From the NCBI GenBank assembly GCA_024760905.1, contig CM045750.1, forward strand, positions 17,290,419 through 17,354,418: a stretch of 64,000 nucleotides of DNA, read 5' to 3'. Source of the DNA: Plotosus lineatus. Taxonomy: Eukaryota; Chordata; Actinopteri; Siluriformes; Plotosidae. Below, piece after piece: positions 32,042 to 42,900 of this stretch. The notes under the pieces are model-generated. The model had not been told where the DNA came from. It worked only from the letters and a program-made list of their open reading frames with translations, and ran no database searches. The stretch's first letter is position 1. The number at the start of each line of letters is the position of its first letter. The position numbers and the translations under genes are program-made.

Positions 32042-35000
32042 ATATATAGAATGTAATGCACAATTGCTGAAGCCTACTTGTGTTACTGTGATTTATTTTG
32101 TGATAGGAACAAAGGACCGAGATGGTCTCATTGCAGGAAACGGCATGCTGATGGAAAGGTACGAAGATCACATGATGACTTTGAGTCCAGGACTTCAGAG
32201 AGAAGTGGATCAAACCGACCTGAAGGGTAAAATGTTTTAGTGTAAATATTCAGACTTTTATTTTTTCATTTCAAACACCAGTGGGGTGTCAAAGTATGAT
32301 TCCTAATCTAAAAAACTTGACTGTTCCATATACAGTGATACCTCAGCTCAAGAACATAATTGGTTCCCAGAAAGTGTGTGTAAGGCGAAAAGTTCGTCTT
32401 CCGAACATTTATTTCCCATAAGAAACCATTAAAATGAGAATAATCCGTTCCCAGGTCCCCATAAAACATAATTTTCTACTAAATAAGCCTTAAAACAACA
32501 CAAAAATATACCTTATTTTATGTATAATAAATGTGCTATTGTATTGTAATTAAAGAAATAAACTGTACTGTATAATAAAGTGGTTTTATTTACCTTTGTG
32601 ATGGTAGTTGATGGCTTGATGGAATGGAGTGGGAGGAGGAGGGAGGGAGGGACTTACTGTTTGGAAGGAGAGTTTGGAAACGCCTACTGTTTGGAAACAC
32701 CCTTAGCCACACACGCACCCTTAATAGCTTCCTTGTTCTTAAGGATGGGAGCAATGGTAGACTTAGCGTACTGGTACTGGGACGCTTACTCACACAAACG
32801 CACACCTCGTTCGTGTTTTTCAATGATCTCCGCCTGTGGTGGGGTCTTTTTTGGGTCCCATAATAGCAAAAGTACACTCGATATGGTCCAAAATGTCTAT
32901 CAAACACAAACCACTTCCGCATTCAAAGAAAGGGGGTGACGAACTGTGACGCCGTGAGCGCAAGGCCAGCTTCTCGTGGTCGCCACCGTGGCGCTTGTTC
33001 GACCGCGTGGTTTGATTCGTCCGCCGAAAACTAGTTCGTCAGCAGAGACTATATGCTCACAAATTTAATGTTCTTGAGGCGAAAAGTTCGTGAGCTTAAG
33101 CGTTCGTCAGCGGAGGTTTTACTGTACTTGATATACCAGTGTACAACAAAACAAACCCCATCAACCTTGTGATTGCATCCAGACCAAGCAGTGAAAAGAG
33201 AAAATTAAATATGTGCTGCCTCATTACAGCTGACTATTCGTGGTTTTGCGCTTGCGCCCCCGTATACTCGTGGATTGGCAACAAACCCGGAAGTAACTGG
33301 CATGTGATTCATATTTAGCCAATGTCTTCGAGCTTTTGTTTCTCCCTCCTGCTGATTGGTTGCAGATGATGTGTACACCTCTTTTTTTTCCTCATTCACG
33401 CACATGTCATCAACATGATTGCTTGAATTGTGAGTCCACGTTTTTTAGTGTGTTTGTAATTATTATTTAAGCGCTATGATGCCACTCAAACATCCTGAAT
33501 CTTCTCTAGTTTCTGATGAGGAGCTGAAGTGCTTTATTCATTAACAGGGTTCATACAGCCAAGGCTTGATAAAATTCAAGCACTTTTTGAAGACTTTTCA
33601 ATGGAAAATATTGCATTCTCAAGGACCACTTTTATTAACTTGTAAGCAATATCATTACAAACAAGATGATTGTAAGGTGAGAACACATAATTAATGACAT
33701 TTAAACAAAAATACTTGGAGAAACTGTATGTTAAATGTCACATTTAATCATATTCACACTGATGAGGCACACATGCAAGGTCGAGATGAAGTGCTGAGAC
33801 AAGGTGCGCGCGCGCATGCACGGTAGAGGGACAAGTCGCGTGCACACACACTAGAGACGAGGTGCCGCATACATATGGTACAGGGTCTCTGTGATTGACG
33901 CTGCACATTGTTACAGTATTTGATGCAAAGCAGTGCCAAGTTAATCGTTTCTCGATTTTAGGAAGTAAACATAGCAAATCGTACATGACCGAATCCAAGC
34001 ACTTTTGAAATCTGTGTGAACCCTGTGTATTCATTCATAAATATCACGGTACAAAAATTAAAGTTTTTACTTAATCATTACTACATTACTGTATTAATGA
34101 GTAAGACTGTCTATAGCAGGGGTGTTCAATCCTGCTCCTGGAGATCTACCTTCCAGATGACTTAATTTCCAACCCTAATGTGGCCCATGTGACATGTAAC
34201 ACCCAGTCAGATCTTCATGAGGTGATTGGATGGTTAGGTGGGCGTGATTAGGGTTGGAGCGAATGTCTTCTGGAAGGTAGATCTCCAGGAGCAGGATTGA
34301 GCACCCCTGGTCTATAGAATGTGTTTTAGAAGCATATTTTAGCACACATAATATCATACATGGGGTTTTCAAACTGTGTCAATAATTCGTGCATGTAATA
34401 TTATACATAGGGTTTTATTTCTGCGTAAATAACTCGCGGAGTTTCGTGATCCGCGTGGAGGGCTGGAACCGAACCATCGTGAAAAATGGGGGGCCTTCTG
34501 TACTTAACGTTTTGGTATCCGCTAACTTGACATCAAAAGGTCTTTTTCCACTTTTTAAATCTTATTACAGTTTTGAGTGGCCAATATTTTAAACCCTAGC
34601 TATGCTTTTGATATCTGATTTAATAGTTGTGTATAAGATCTACTTGTCCAAGAAACAATTGACGATAAATGCATATTGCATCAAAGATGTTTGTGCTCTG
34701 TGTTGCTTTGTGCCAATTTTATTTGAGGAGTTAATTTTTCTGATTGTAATTTTTTTCCCTTTGTTCAGTTTCACCACTCCAGAGAGCCAAGAGCCTGTAT
34801 CAAGGATCAGAGACTGGGCAGAGGAGGTGGAGAAAGATGAAATGCGTACTAATGTTCGGCGGGACATTGAGCGGTCAGTAGCTTTTGTTTCACTTTACTT
34901 TTAAGATGTTTGAATTGATGGTCAGTACAATTTATTTTCTGGTTTTATAAATTGACAAAATTCTTCACTGGTTTAGTTACAGGCGACAGATACTGACTGC

Positions 35001-36936
35001 AGATTTTGTTGAAAGAGAGAGGAAAACATCATCCGGAAGGTTTGTTAGTTTAATTTGTACTTTGTTTATGATGGAGTCAGGGTGCTTGTACAGTAATAAT
35101 GGATTTGTTGTACCATCAGTTCAGACTCACGAGATTCCAGAGATTCACCCATCCCCGGGGACATCGAAACTGATGAGACTGTATTGATGCGGAGACAAAA
35201 GCAGATTAATTACGGAAAGAACACCATCGCCTACGACCGATATATTAAAGAAGTACCAAAGTAAGAAGGTTCCAGTCAGTAGAATACAGCATGTGCTGCT
35301 ATTGCGCTATATCTTTTAATGAAGCCGCATGTGCTGAGAGCTTAAATGGATTTTTTTCTTCTTCTAATTCCAGACACTTGAGGAAACCAGGGGTTCATCC
35401 ACGAACTCCCAACAAATTTCGTAAATACAGCCGCCGTTCCTGGGACCAGCAGATCAGGCTGTGGAAAGTCAAACTTCATGCCTGGGACCCTCCAACTGAA
35501 GAGGGCAGTGATCTGGAAGCTGTGTATGTTTCGCTTCCTCTATTTAGCAAAACCTTTTGCTGATAAATCGCACAAAGTTAAATAAGTCTGGTTCGCTGAT
35601 ATGCTTGGATGTTTATGCATGCTATTGTTTATTTGTGGAATTCTCCATTATGCCTCACCCATGGTTGCTAATTCCTAGATGGAAAAAAGACTTTTGTAAA
35701 AATTAAATCACTTAAAGTACTGTAGAGAAAGTTTTCGCGTTTGGTAACGGGTGGGGGTGTATCAAGTCATCCACCGGAACTAATAATGAAACTTATCCGC
35801 AAGTCTATTAAAGTGCAATGTCACCAGAATCCGCTGGGGGCAGGCTACAAAAGATTTAACATTTTTAGGCAACCATTCAAAAATGATAAATTTCTTACAT
35901 AAAATGCATCAAAAGATTTCTTCCCCAAGTCGTTTTGGTTCACTGACTCTATCCTGATCTACTTTGTGCTCTTTTGAAATGAAATCAACTCAAGCAAGTT
36001 AAAAGTCAGACAGTCTGAATGTTTTGAGTAGCATAGAATTATACAAATGATGATGAATGAATTAATTTTATAATAAAAATTACAAATAAATCCAGTTTTG
36101 TAATAAGTTAGTATTATATGTGATACTTTGTGCTATATATTTTATGTAGGATGTGACATACCCTCTCTGTGCTCCTTGGGCATATGTCTATGCCAGCTCG
36201 TCCAGCTGCTTAAAGGCTCGGGCCTCAGGAATCACCAAATATATTCATTCATTTTCTGAACCACCTAATCCTAATTATTAGTACTTAAGTAATCTTTAAT
36301 ACTTAATCCTAATTAGGGTTGTGGGGAGTCTGCCCATCTCAGCCAGGTGAGGGTGGGGTACAGATTGCCAGGCCATCGCAGTCACCAAATATATATTGAT
36401 AAATATATATATACTGCTAACAAATCACAAAGCCAAAACACACCACGATTCAGATTAGGTACAATTTGGAACATTCCTTTTGAATGTGGGAGGAAACCCA
36501 GAGGGACACACCCACAAGCATTGTAGGCATTTATGTAAAGTTTGATTAATTCTATTAAAGCTTTAAAATAGTCAAGGTTTGCATGTTTTTGTGCTGCAGT
36601 TTGAACTGTGTTGTGTTTCACTTGTTTAGAGATCTGGGTGAGGTCATGGATTTTGAGCTGGATGTGGAGTGCTCAGTGGATCCAGAAACGGAATCATTAA
36701 CCTCAAAATCGAGCAGTTTTCCTTGTTCTAAGGTGTGTTTGAATCTGAACATGGTACAAATAAACCATGTGTTGTGTATTCCAGATGTAGATCATAAATT
36801 AGGATATGACATCTATTCATTAATCCCTTAGTTTGCGGGTTATTGTTGATGCAGTCTTTGATGTGCATGTTGTTTGTTGCAGGACTCGGGAACCCCTAAA
36901 AAGATGATGAAGATGGATGAAGCTGAGATGGTGTAA
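30526..36936 (+). CDS. slbp: SLBP, histone mRNA stem-loop binding protein (8 exons, 263 aa)
   Basis: Exons: 30526-30581, 32107-32226, 34769-34873, 34977-35039, 35120-35260, 35374-35523, 36630-36732 and 36883-36936 (TAA). The total of 792 nt is in frame with consensus junctions; human SLBP is about 270 aa. SLBP binds the 3' stem-loop of replication-dependent histone mRNAs, directs their processing and supports their translation. The FTTPE cyclin-dependent degradation site is at 60-64. [13 protein letters not shown] at 74-86 is the translation-activation segment. The RNA-binding domain spans about 132-202, with [23 protein letters not shown] (phospho-Thr 173) and [17 protein letters not shown] favours the somatic SLBP1 form over the oocyte SLBP2 form. 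The C-terminus is short, ending soon after SGTPKK, where mammals continue with an acidic segment. Intron 1 carries a long TA tract and intron 2 a transposon nest. Confidence 0.95.
31340..31765 (+). mobile_element. LINE C-terminal fragment with an inserted MITE piece (slbp intron 1)
   Basis: 31340-31597 and 31709-31765 are sense LINE sequence ([37 protein letters not shown], then 'ttgctcccccctgcgaccccgg'). 31600-31708 is a fragment of the element seen at 10975-11495 (GAATTTCCACTTTTTCGTAG...AGTCCATTGAAATG) placed between them, with TTA at both joints. Confidence 0.55.
31970..32034. repeat. TA microsatellite next to slbp exon 2
   Basis: About 30 TA units, ending roughly 70 nt before the exon 2 acceptor at 32106. 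Confidence 0.95.
32331..33126. mobile_element. Non-autonomous DNA transposon with TA target site (slbp intron 2)
   Basis: Starts CAGTGATACCTCAGCTCAAG at 32333 and ends GCGGAGGTTTTACTG at 33124, imperfect inverted ends with TA on both sides (32331-32332 and 33125-33126). Subterminal GCGAAAAGTTCG occurs near both ends. It is 792 bp long and non-coding; the layout fits a Tigger/mariner-type element. Confidence 0.7.
33543..34027. mobile_element. hAT-like element nested in MITE P copy 2
   Basis: The ends CAGGGTTCATACA and TGTGTGAACCCTG are inverted with one mismatch. TATTCATT occurs on both sides (33535-33542 and 34028-34035), giving an 8-bp target duplication typical of hAT elements. The interior has 'tcaagcactttttgaagacttttcaatgg' and no coding frame. 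Confidence 0.7.
34117..34309. mobile_element. 193-bp palindromic hAT-like MITE with perfect 8-bp duplication
   Basis: CAGGGGTGTTCAATCCTGCT at the left and its near-perfect complement AGCAGGATTGAGCACCCCTG at the right continue inward through GGAGATCTACCTTCCAG and its complement, about 38 bp per arm. GTCTATAG flanks it exactly (34109-34116 and 34310-34317). Confidence 0.9.
35575..36240. other. slbp intron 6, 5' part
   Basis: AT-rich, with no coding, RNA or repeat signal that I can name. Confidence 0.4.
36240..36545 (-). repeat. Antisense HE1-like SINE in slbp intron 6
   Basis: Contains TATTCATTCATTTTCTGAAC, TCCTAATTAGGGTTGTGGGG, 'tctcagccaggtgagggtgggg' and TGAATGTGGGAGGAAACCCA, the complement order of the SINE body. 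Confidence 0.6.
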
Positions 36937-37224
36937 CTGCTCTTGCTGATGGCCTGATGAATGTTCTGGTTCAGTTAATTTTTTTTAGAAAAAACATCTT
37001 TATTGGTTTTGGTGAATTTAATGACTAATGTTGGCTAAAATCTAAAATCAAAATGGCCTGAATTCATGTCCATATTGGTAGGTTTCCTTCATGTTAGCGT
37101 TTGTTTCTTATGTATAACTGTAAAGTACCTTTTTTTTTTTCTAATTATTTTTGTGATGCGCTTGATTTGGAGTTTTTAAAAATAGATATATTTAACCAGG
37201 TGTTTTTGTATGGATCATCGTGTA

Positions 37225-37230
37225 AATAAA
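37225..37230 (+). terminator. slbp: slbp polyadenylation signal
   Basis: AATAAA lies 289 nt after the stop codon, followed by TG-rich sequence (GTGGTGTTTAATGTGTT). Confidence 0.8.
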
Positions 37231-37239
37231 GAAACTAAT

Positions 37240-39380
37240 GTGAAAATATGAAATGTGGTGTTTAATGTGTTCTAGCTGCACTTGGGTAGATGATACTTTA
37301 TGGACAGTGAATCTACACAATACAGTATTCCGCTTTACATTGGTAGGGCGAGCCGACATCAAAATATTAAAAACTGGCCTTGTGACACCAACTTAATTAC
37401 CACAATAGTTATTGCAGTATTAATTCTTCAGACACCTGTTTGATGCCAGAAAGATTTCATGGTTGCTTTCATATGTTTCAGTCGTTTGCGGAAATGCTTG
37501 ATTTGGTTTGTGTCATGGGGAGCCTAAAGCCTTTCTCAATGATGTCTCAGTGCTGAAGGCTCTGGATGATTGGTTGAAGGTTGGTGGTTTAAGCTCCAGT
37601 CCCACCAAGCTGCCACTGTCAGCTCCTTGAGCAAGGCCTTTCACTCTCAATTGTTCAGTTGTATAAAAATTGTCAATGCAAATCACACCCGATTCGGGTG
37701 TCTTCCAAATTCCATGAATATAAATGTATCTGGGAAAATGTGGTATACACCCTGAACTGTTTGCTAAACCATCAGAGGCCAACACAACAATTCATATTTA
37801 CACCTTGGAGGCAATATGCAACAGTCAATTAGCTGAATGCGCATGTCTTCGGACTTGGAGAAAACAGTCTCTGATTAGACTCTGATTAAACCCAGTAGCT
37901 TCTTGCTGAGAGAAATGTGCAAACAATCATGCAACTGTAATGCCCTCATCTTTATTATATATTAATGTTTTGTTTTGGGTTTTTTTTTGTATAAAATACC
38001 TGAGCCCAGCAGCTCATCAGGCCGGTGCTTTAGTTTAGTTAGTACCTTGCCCAGGGGTCCAACTGGGATTTGAACACACAAGCTCCTGATCATGAGTGCA
38101 GCACCTGGCCCCACATATTAATATGTAGGGTGAACAAATTGATGCCCTTCAACAAACATGACTCCGGATATGGATAATGCCTCACTCAATACATGTTTTT
38201 TCTAATTTGTTTGACTTGTTTTCATGTTTTAAATTGTGATTTTATTTTATTTTTAATTGGCTGTGCGATACTAGCTGCAATAAATACAAAACATCATACT
38301 GTTTTAGACAGAGTGCAAAGGTGCATCAAATAATATTTAATAATAGTTAATAATATTTAGGGGCAGCTGTCGAGTTTTGGACGAAGCAGTCGCTGATTCG
38401 ACTCCCAAACCGGCAGGAAAACTGTGAATGATGGGGGAGTGAGCGTCAATGGCTGAAGTGCCCTTGACCAAGGCACCTAATCCCCAACTGCCCTCCAGGT
38501 ACCCCAATGTGTGTTGCAGCTCAATGCTCCTTGTGTGTGCTCACTTTGGATGTGTTAACTGCCGAGGAAATATTTCCCTTCCGGGATTAATACAGGGAAT
38601 AAAAATTTAGGTCAGTGCCCGGATGAAGGGCGCAGGCCTGGGTTTGATAAGATAAGATAAGATACAGCTTTATTAATCTCACAATGGAGAAATTCACTGT
38701 TACAGGCTCTTGAGGTACTATCAGTAGGGGGTGCAAAAATAGATACAATATGTGTGATGTAATAAGATAATATAAAGACAAAATAAGATGTAATGCTGCT
38801 CATGAATAATGCCCACAGTTAATGGACACTGTCAGTACCGTCTGCTATTTTCTCGCTGAGGTTCATGTTTACTTCAAAAAATTGTCCAAAGTAACTTTAA
38901 TAAACTCTTCTTAAAATACATGTTGATGTTGTGTGTTGAGTGTGAAAGTGTTTGTTTAGGCCAGGGCTTGTCAATAACTGTATTTTCTGTGGCGCCCCCT
39001 CTAGGAAGAAGAAAAAAAAACATTTCACAACCTCCCCACCGCCCCGCGAGCAACTATAAATAGTATTACAGTATTTGTCTATAAAATTGTAATTAGTACA
39101 CATCTGCATAACATTATTAACATCAAGAACAAAGACTATAGTTACTTAGAATAAAGAAAAACTTCCTTAGCGTTGTTTTTAATCTGTGATAAAAATATTT
39201 AAAGTGCACCAAATATGCCAGAAATAATAATAATAAAAAATACATCCTTATTTTTAAACGCAATCAACTTATTTACGTCTTAATATTTCCGTCTATCTCC
39301 ACCTTTTCTCTGTGTTCCTGTGAGAAAATTTTCCGTGTTGTTTCTTGAGGAGTGACCTTTCAGAAACCACTGAGCTGTAA
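37240..39380. other. Intergenic region between slbp and ccdc142, with decayed SINEs
   Basis: 37545-37790 has a tRNA-headed SINE (GGTGGTTTAAGCTCCAGTCC, CTTGAGCAAGGCCTTTCACT). 38005-38110 is an antisense family C fragment (GCTCATCAGGCCGGTGCTTT). 38355-38615 is a sense family D SINE (GTCGCTGATTCGACTCCC, TGAAGTGCCCTTGACCAAGG, ending 'gggattaatacaggg'). The rest is AT-rich with no gene signal. Confidence 0.6.
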
Positions 39381-39908
39381 TCAGAGTGCCTCATGCTGTA
39401 AACCCCGCCCCCTATTCTGACACCTGGCCGGGCCAATCATGTTCAACTACGCCTGTTCTGAGCAATAACAGCTCTCGTTTGCTCGTGGCGTCTCGTGCAA
39501 ACCTTGTCCTAAATAGAGTGGAGAATAGAAAGAAGCCCCCTTTGATTTCTTCAACGTCTCTTAATGCGAATGTAGACTGTGACGCTATTTGGGACAGGTC
39601 CTTGCGTGTTTCCATATTTTCCTTCTACAGTACACGGGAGTTATAATACTGGACCCAGCAGTGTATTCTGAGGTATTGCGTTGGAGGAACATCTTTGGGG
39701 TGTTTTTCTTCTTAACGGCTAATGTAAAGTGTACGGATAGTGCCTTGGTTAGCTAATTTATTTTTGGCTAAATCTGTCAGACTAATAATTAAACTGTAAG
39801 GTGAAATTCGTAGATAAACGCCTTTGAAGGTATGTAGTGTTTTGTGAGTTTTTTTTGTATAATTCTGTAGTGAAATGGGAAAGCCTAGTTTGTGAGGTAA
39901 AAGACAGT
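39380..39908 (+). promoter_or_regulatory. ccdc142: Likely ccdc142 upstream region and 5'UTR
   Basis: GC-richer, with AACCCCGCCCCCTATT (Sp1-like, about 39400), GGGCCAATCATG (CCAAT box, about 39431) and CTCTCGTTTGCTCGTGGCG. An additional ETS/CCAAT cluster (ACACGGAAGTGG, GTGATTGGGTC) lies in the first intron at 40155-40190 and could mark another start. No transcript start can be fixed from sequence alone. Confidence 0.35.
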
Positions 39909-42900
39909 ATGGCTCAGACACCGAGCAGCCCTCAGGAAGGACAAAGTGATGCTGAAACTAACAACAGAACACAAACCCATCCACATGCTGCAGGTGAGCA
40001 CATAAGTGTCGGACTCTGTTATTGATCCACATGGACAATAAAAATACAGACGTTCAGAGCAGTACAGATTGTTCATACTAAATAATCTGCTTAATTCCGA
40101 TTAAGCGGTATCCCTTCCGGTGTATCAGGTTCGGTGCAATATCAACATCCGGTTTTACACGGAAGTGGTTGCGCGTGATTGGGTCAGGAGTCAGAGGTTA
40201 ACCATGTGACGTAAATACCCTCACGAGCAGACTTTTTCAGATACAGTTTTATTTATAAGATCACCAACGTGATTTTGTAGGGCAGTGGTGGCCTAGTGGT
40301 AAAGGGCGTTGGGTCGCTAATCCTAAGGTTGTGGGTTCGAGTCCTACTCTCCACAAGGTTGTCACTGCCCCCCCAAAGTGCACCTGACTGGGTTATCAAA
40401 GGCTGGCCATGTTTCTCACTGTCTATGGTGAGAGGTTCATGTAAAAGAACCATTGCTGACTTTCAACAAGAGTGGCTGAAAAGCCGTCAGCGTGTTTCCG
40501 CCCTGCAAAAGCCTAGCGTGCTGTCCAGGGTGTAATCTGCTCGCAACATTTTCATCTCGGCTACCTCCAGCTCTGCCTCCTGTCTTTTCCTCAGTACCAC
40601 TGTTTATAAACCATACAACATCGCTGGCCTCAACACCGTCCTCTAAACTTTTCCTTTCATTCTTGCCGATACCTTCCTATCACACATCACACTGGACACC
40701 TTTCTCCAATCATTCCAACTTGCCTGCACACGCTTCTTCACCTCTTTTCCACACTCTCCACTGCTCTGGATTGTTGAACTTAAGTACTTAAAATCCTCCA
40801 CCTTCCTTATGTCTGCTCACTGCAACCTCACTGTTCTTCCTGGGTCCTTGTCACTCATACACATGTATTCTGTCTTACTGAGGCTAACCTTAATTCCCCT
40901 CCTTTCCAGGGCATACCTCCACCTGTCTAGATTTTCCTGCACTTGTTCTCTGCTCTCACTACAGATCACAATATGGCAGATAAACAAAAGTCACATGACC
41001 CTGTGACGTCACGTGCAAAATCTGGTCTTTCAAGTGAGCAAGGGTGCCGTTGAACTCGTTTAGAACTCAGCCTGCACTGATGGGAATCACCAGCAGAGCG
41101 GAGAGTTCTCTTTCTTTTCTGGACAGCCCGCATGAATGCGTGACATAGCCCGCAGCCCGCCCCGCAAAACTTGGATCACTTGTCAACTCGCCCCACCCCG
41201 CCCCGCTCTGCAAACTAAAAAGTCTGACTTTAAATTTGTGCCCGCAGGGGCCCGTGGGCTTCGGCTGAAACCCACCCAGTGCAGGGCTCTAGTATACGCA
41301 CATGCATATGTGTATATAGTATCAATAAATACATATTCAATGCTATAAATGCTTATAATAACAATTAAACATTAAAAAAAAGATGAAAATAAAATATAAA
41401 TACACACAAATATAGATGGTATTGCATGGGAAGAATACATACGCGCACACACAGATGCAACAATGTAAGTAGTTTTGATGGGAGATTTTGGTTTATTTTA
41501 TGATGATTTAGTTTTTTTTTTTGCATAATTGGCCTTGTTTTTGTGGCATTTTCCTTAACTTTCCCCTATTCTTTCTTAATTTCTTTATTTTTTAATTTGA
41601 TGAATATTTATTTATTTATAAAATAAAAAAAACGCGATGCACTCAAGCCGCATGAATTGAGGCGTGAAGTATCGAGGAATCCTTGTACTCTTGAATCAGA
41701 ATGGTAGACAAACTTCTGGTTTGCTCTGGTCATTGATTTTGAAATCCTAGAAATGTAACATAATGCCTCACTTTCTAAATTAAAAACAAATGGCCAGTAC
41801 ATTTTTCAACTGGAAAAAAATGCATTTTATTTGAACTTTAAGTAGGTTTCTAAAGATGCTGTAATTGAGTGTGTTTTAGTCTTCTGTTCCCATGTATTGT
41901 ATACTATAACTTTTATTCTCCTCAGGCTTGCTGGATATCTCGGAATAGTGAATGGTATACTCCTTGCCTTTGGGGAGTAATTGGGAGGTGCAGTCTTCAG
42001 GGTATACAAGCAAGGTCACTCATAACAGAAATCATTCGGAATCTTTTTGAATTGTGATGTAGACAAACACTTAACCAAACCATCCTTAGTCTTAGCCTAA
42101 TGGGAATGGTTGGGACTGAAAGGTCTTTGGTTCAATTCTCGAAACAGCAGGAAAAATGTGTGACAGTGTGGGAGTGAGCAGCATCTTGCCTTCCGCCACA
42201 TAAATGGCTGAAGTGCCCTTGAGCAAGGCACCTAATTCCCCAATTGCTCTCTGGGCAGCCCTAATGTGTGTGGCAGCCTACTGCTCTGAGTTTTGTTTGT
42301 TTGTGTGTGTGTGTGCTCACTTTGGATGGGTTAAATGCAGAGTAAATAATTTCCCTGATGGGTAATACAGTATATCAAAATCAAAATCCCCCCCAAAAAT
42401 TGTGAAATTCTTGTTAACTATCATGAACATTCTCTGATACCAGACTGCCACATACAGAATTAACGCACACTTGTGTACACGCATAACCTGTCTATAACAT
42501 GTTTTCTTCTTTAGACAGAGCACTTCCGTCTGCTGGGACTGACGTCTCTGAATTTCAAGAATCTCATACTGACACACTGGTACTGAACTGACCAGCAGGG
42601 ACTACACCTGCCTCTTTCACATGACTACACAATTTGTTTGTATTTACTCTGTAATTAAAGTATTGTACGTTTTGGTCCTTCAAACTATTTTAATAATAAT
42701 ATATAATCATAGCTGTGTGTCTTGTAGATTACTTTGCCTGTCATGTTCTAAGTTTACATGAAATACTGTGTTTGCAGAGGAAATCAAACAGCTGTGCAGG
42801 AATACTTCCTAAAATATATCCGGTGAAGGACAAACATAATGGTAGGTGGTGTAATTCACTTTTATTACTCATGTGCTAACATTTAGAGTTCTACTGAGTT

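Larger units (their letters stand above)
33225..34502. mobile_element. MITE family P, copy 2, carrying two nested insertions (slbp intron 2)
   Basis: The flanks match copy 1 (1263-1825) segment by segment: GCAACAAACCCGGAAGTAAC, GATTGGTTGCAGATGATGTG, GAGGAGCTGAAGTGCTTTAT, TAATATCATACATGGGG. Two extra blocks absent from copy 1 interrupt it, at 33543-34027 and 34117-34309. Confidence 0.75.

Noticed and set aside
40278..40350. tRNA gene suggested by A and B boxes
   Set aside because: The same head occurs in at least six SINE copies with SINE bodies; it does not fold into a clean cloverleaf and is a retroposon promoter.
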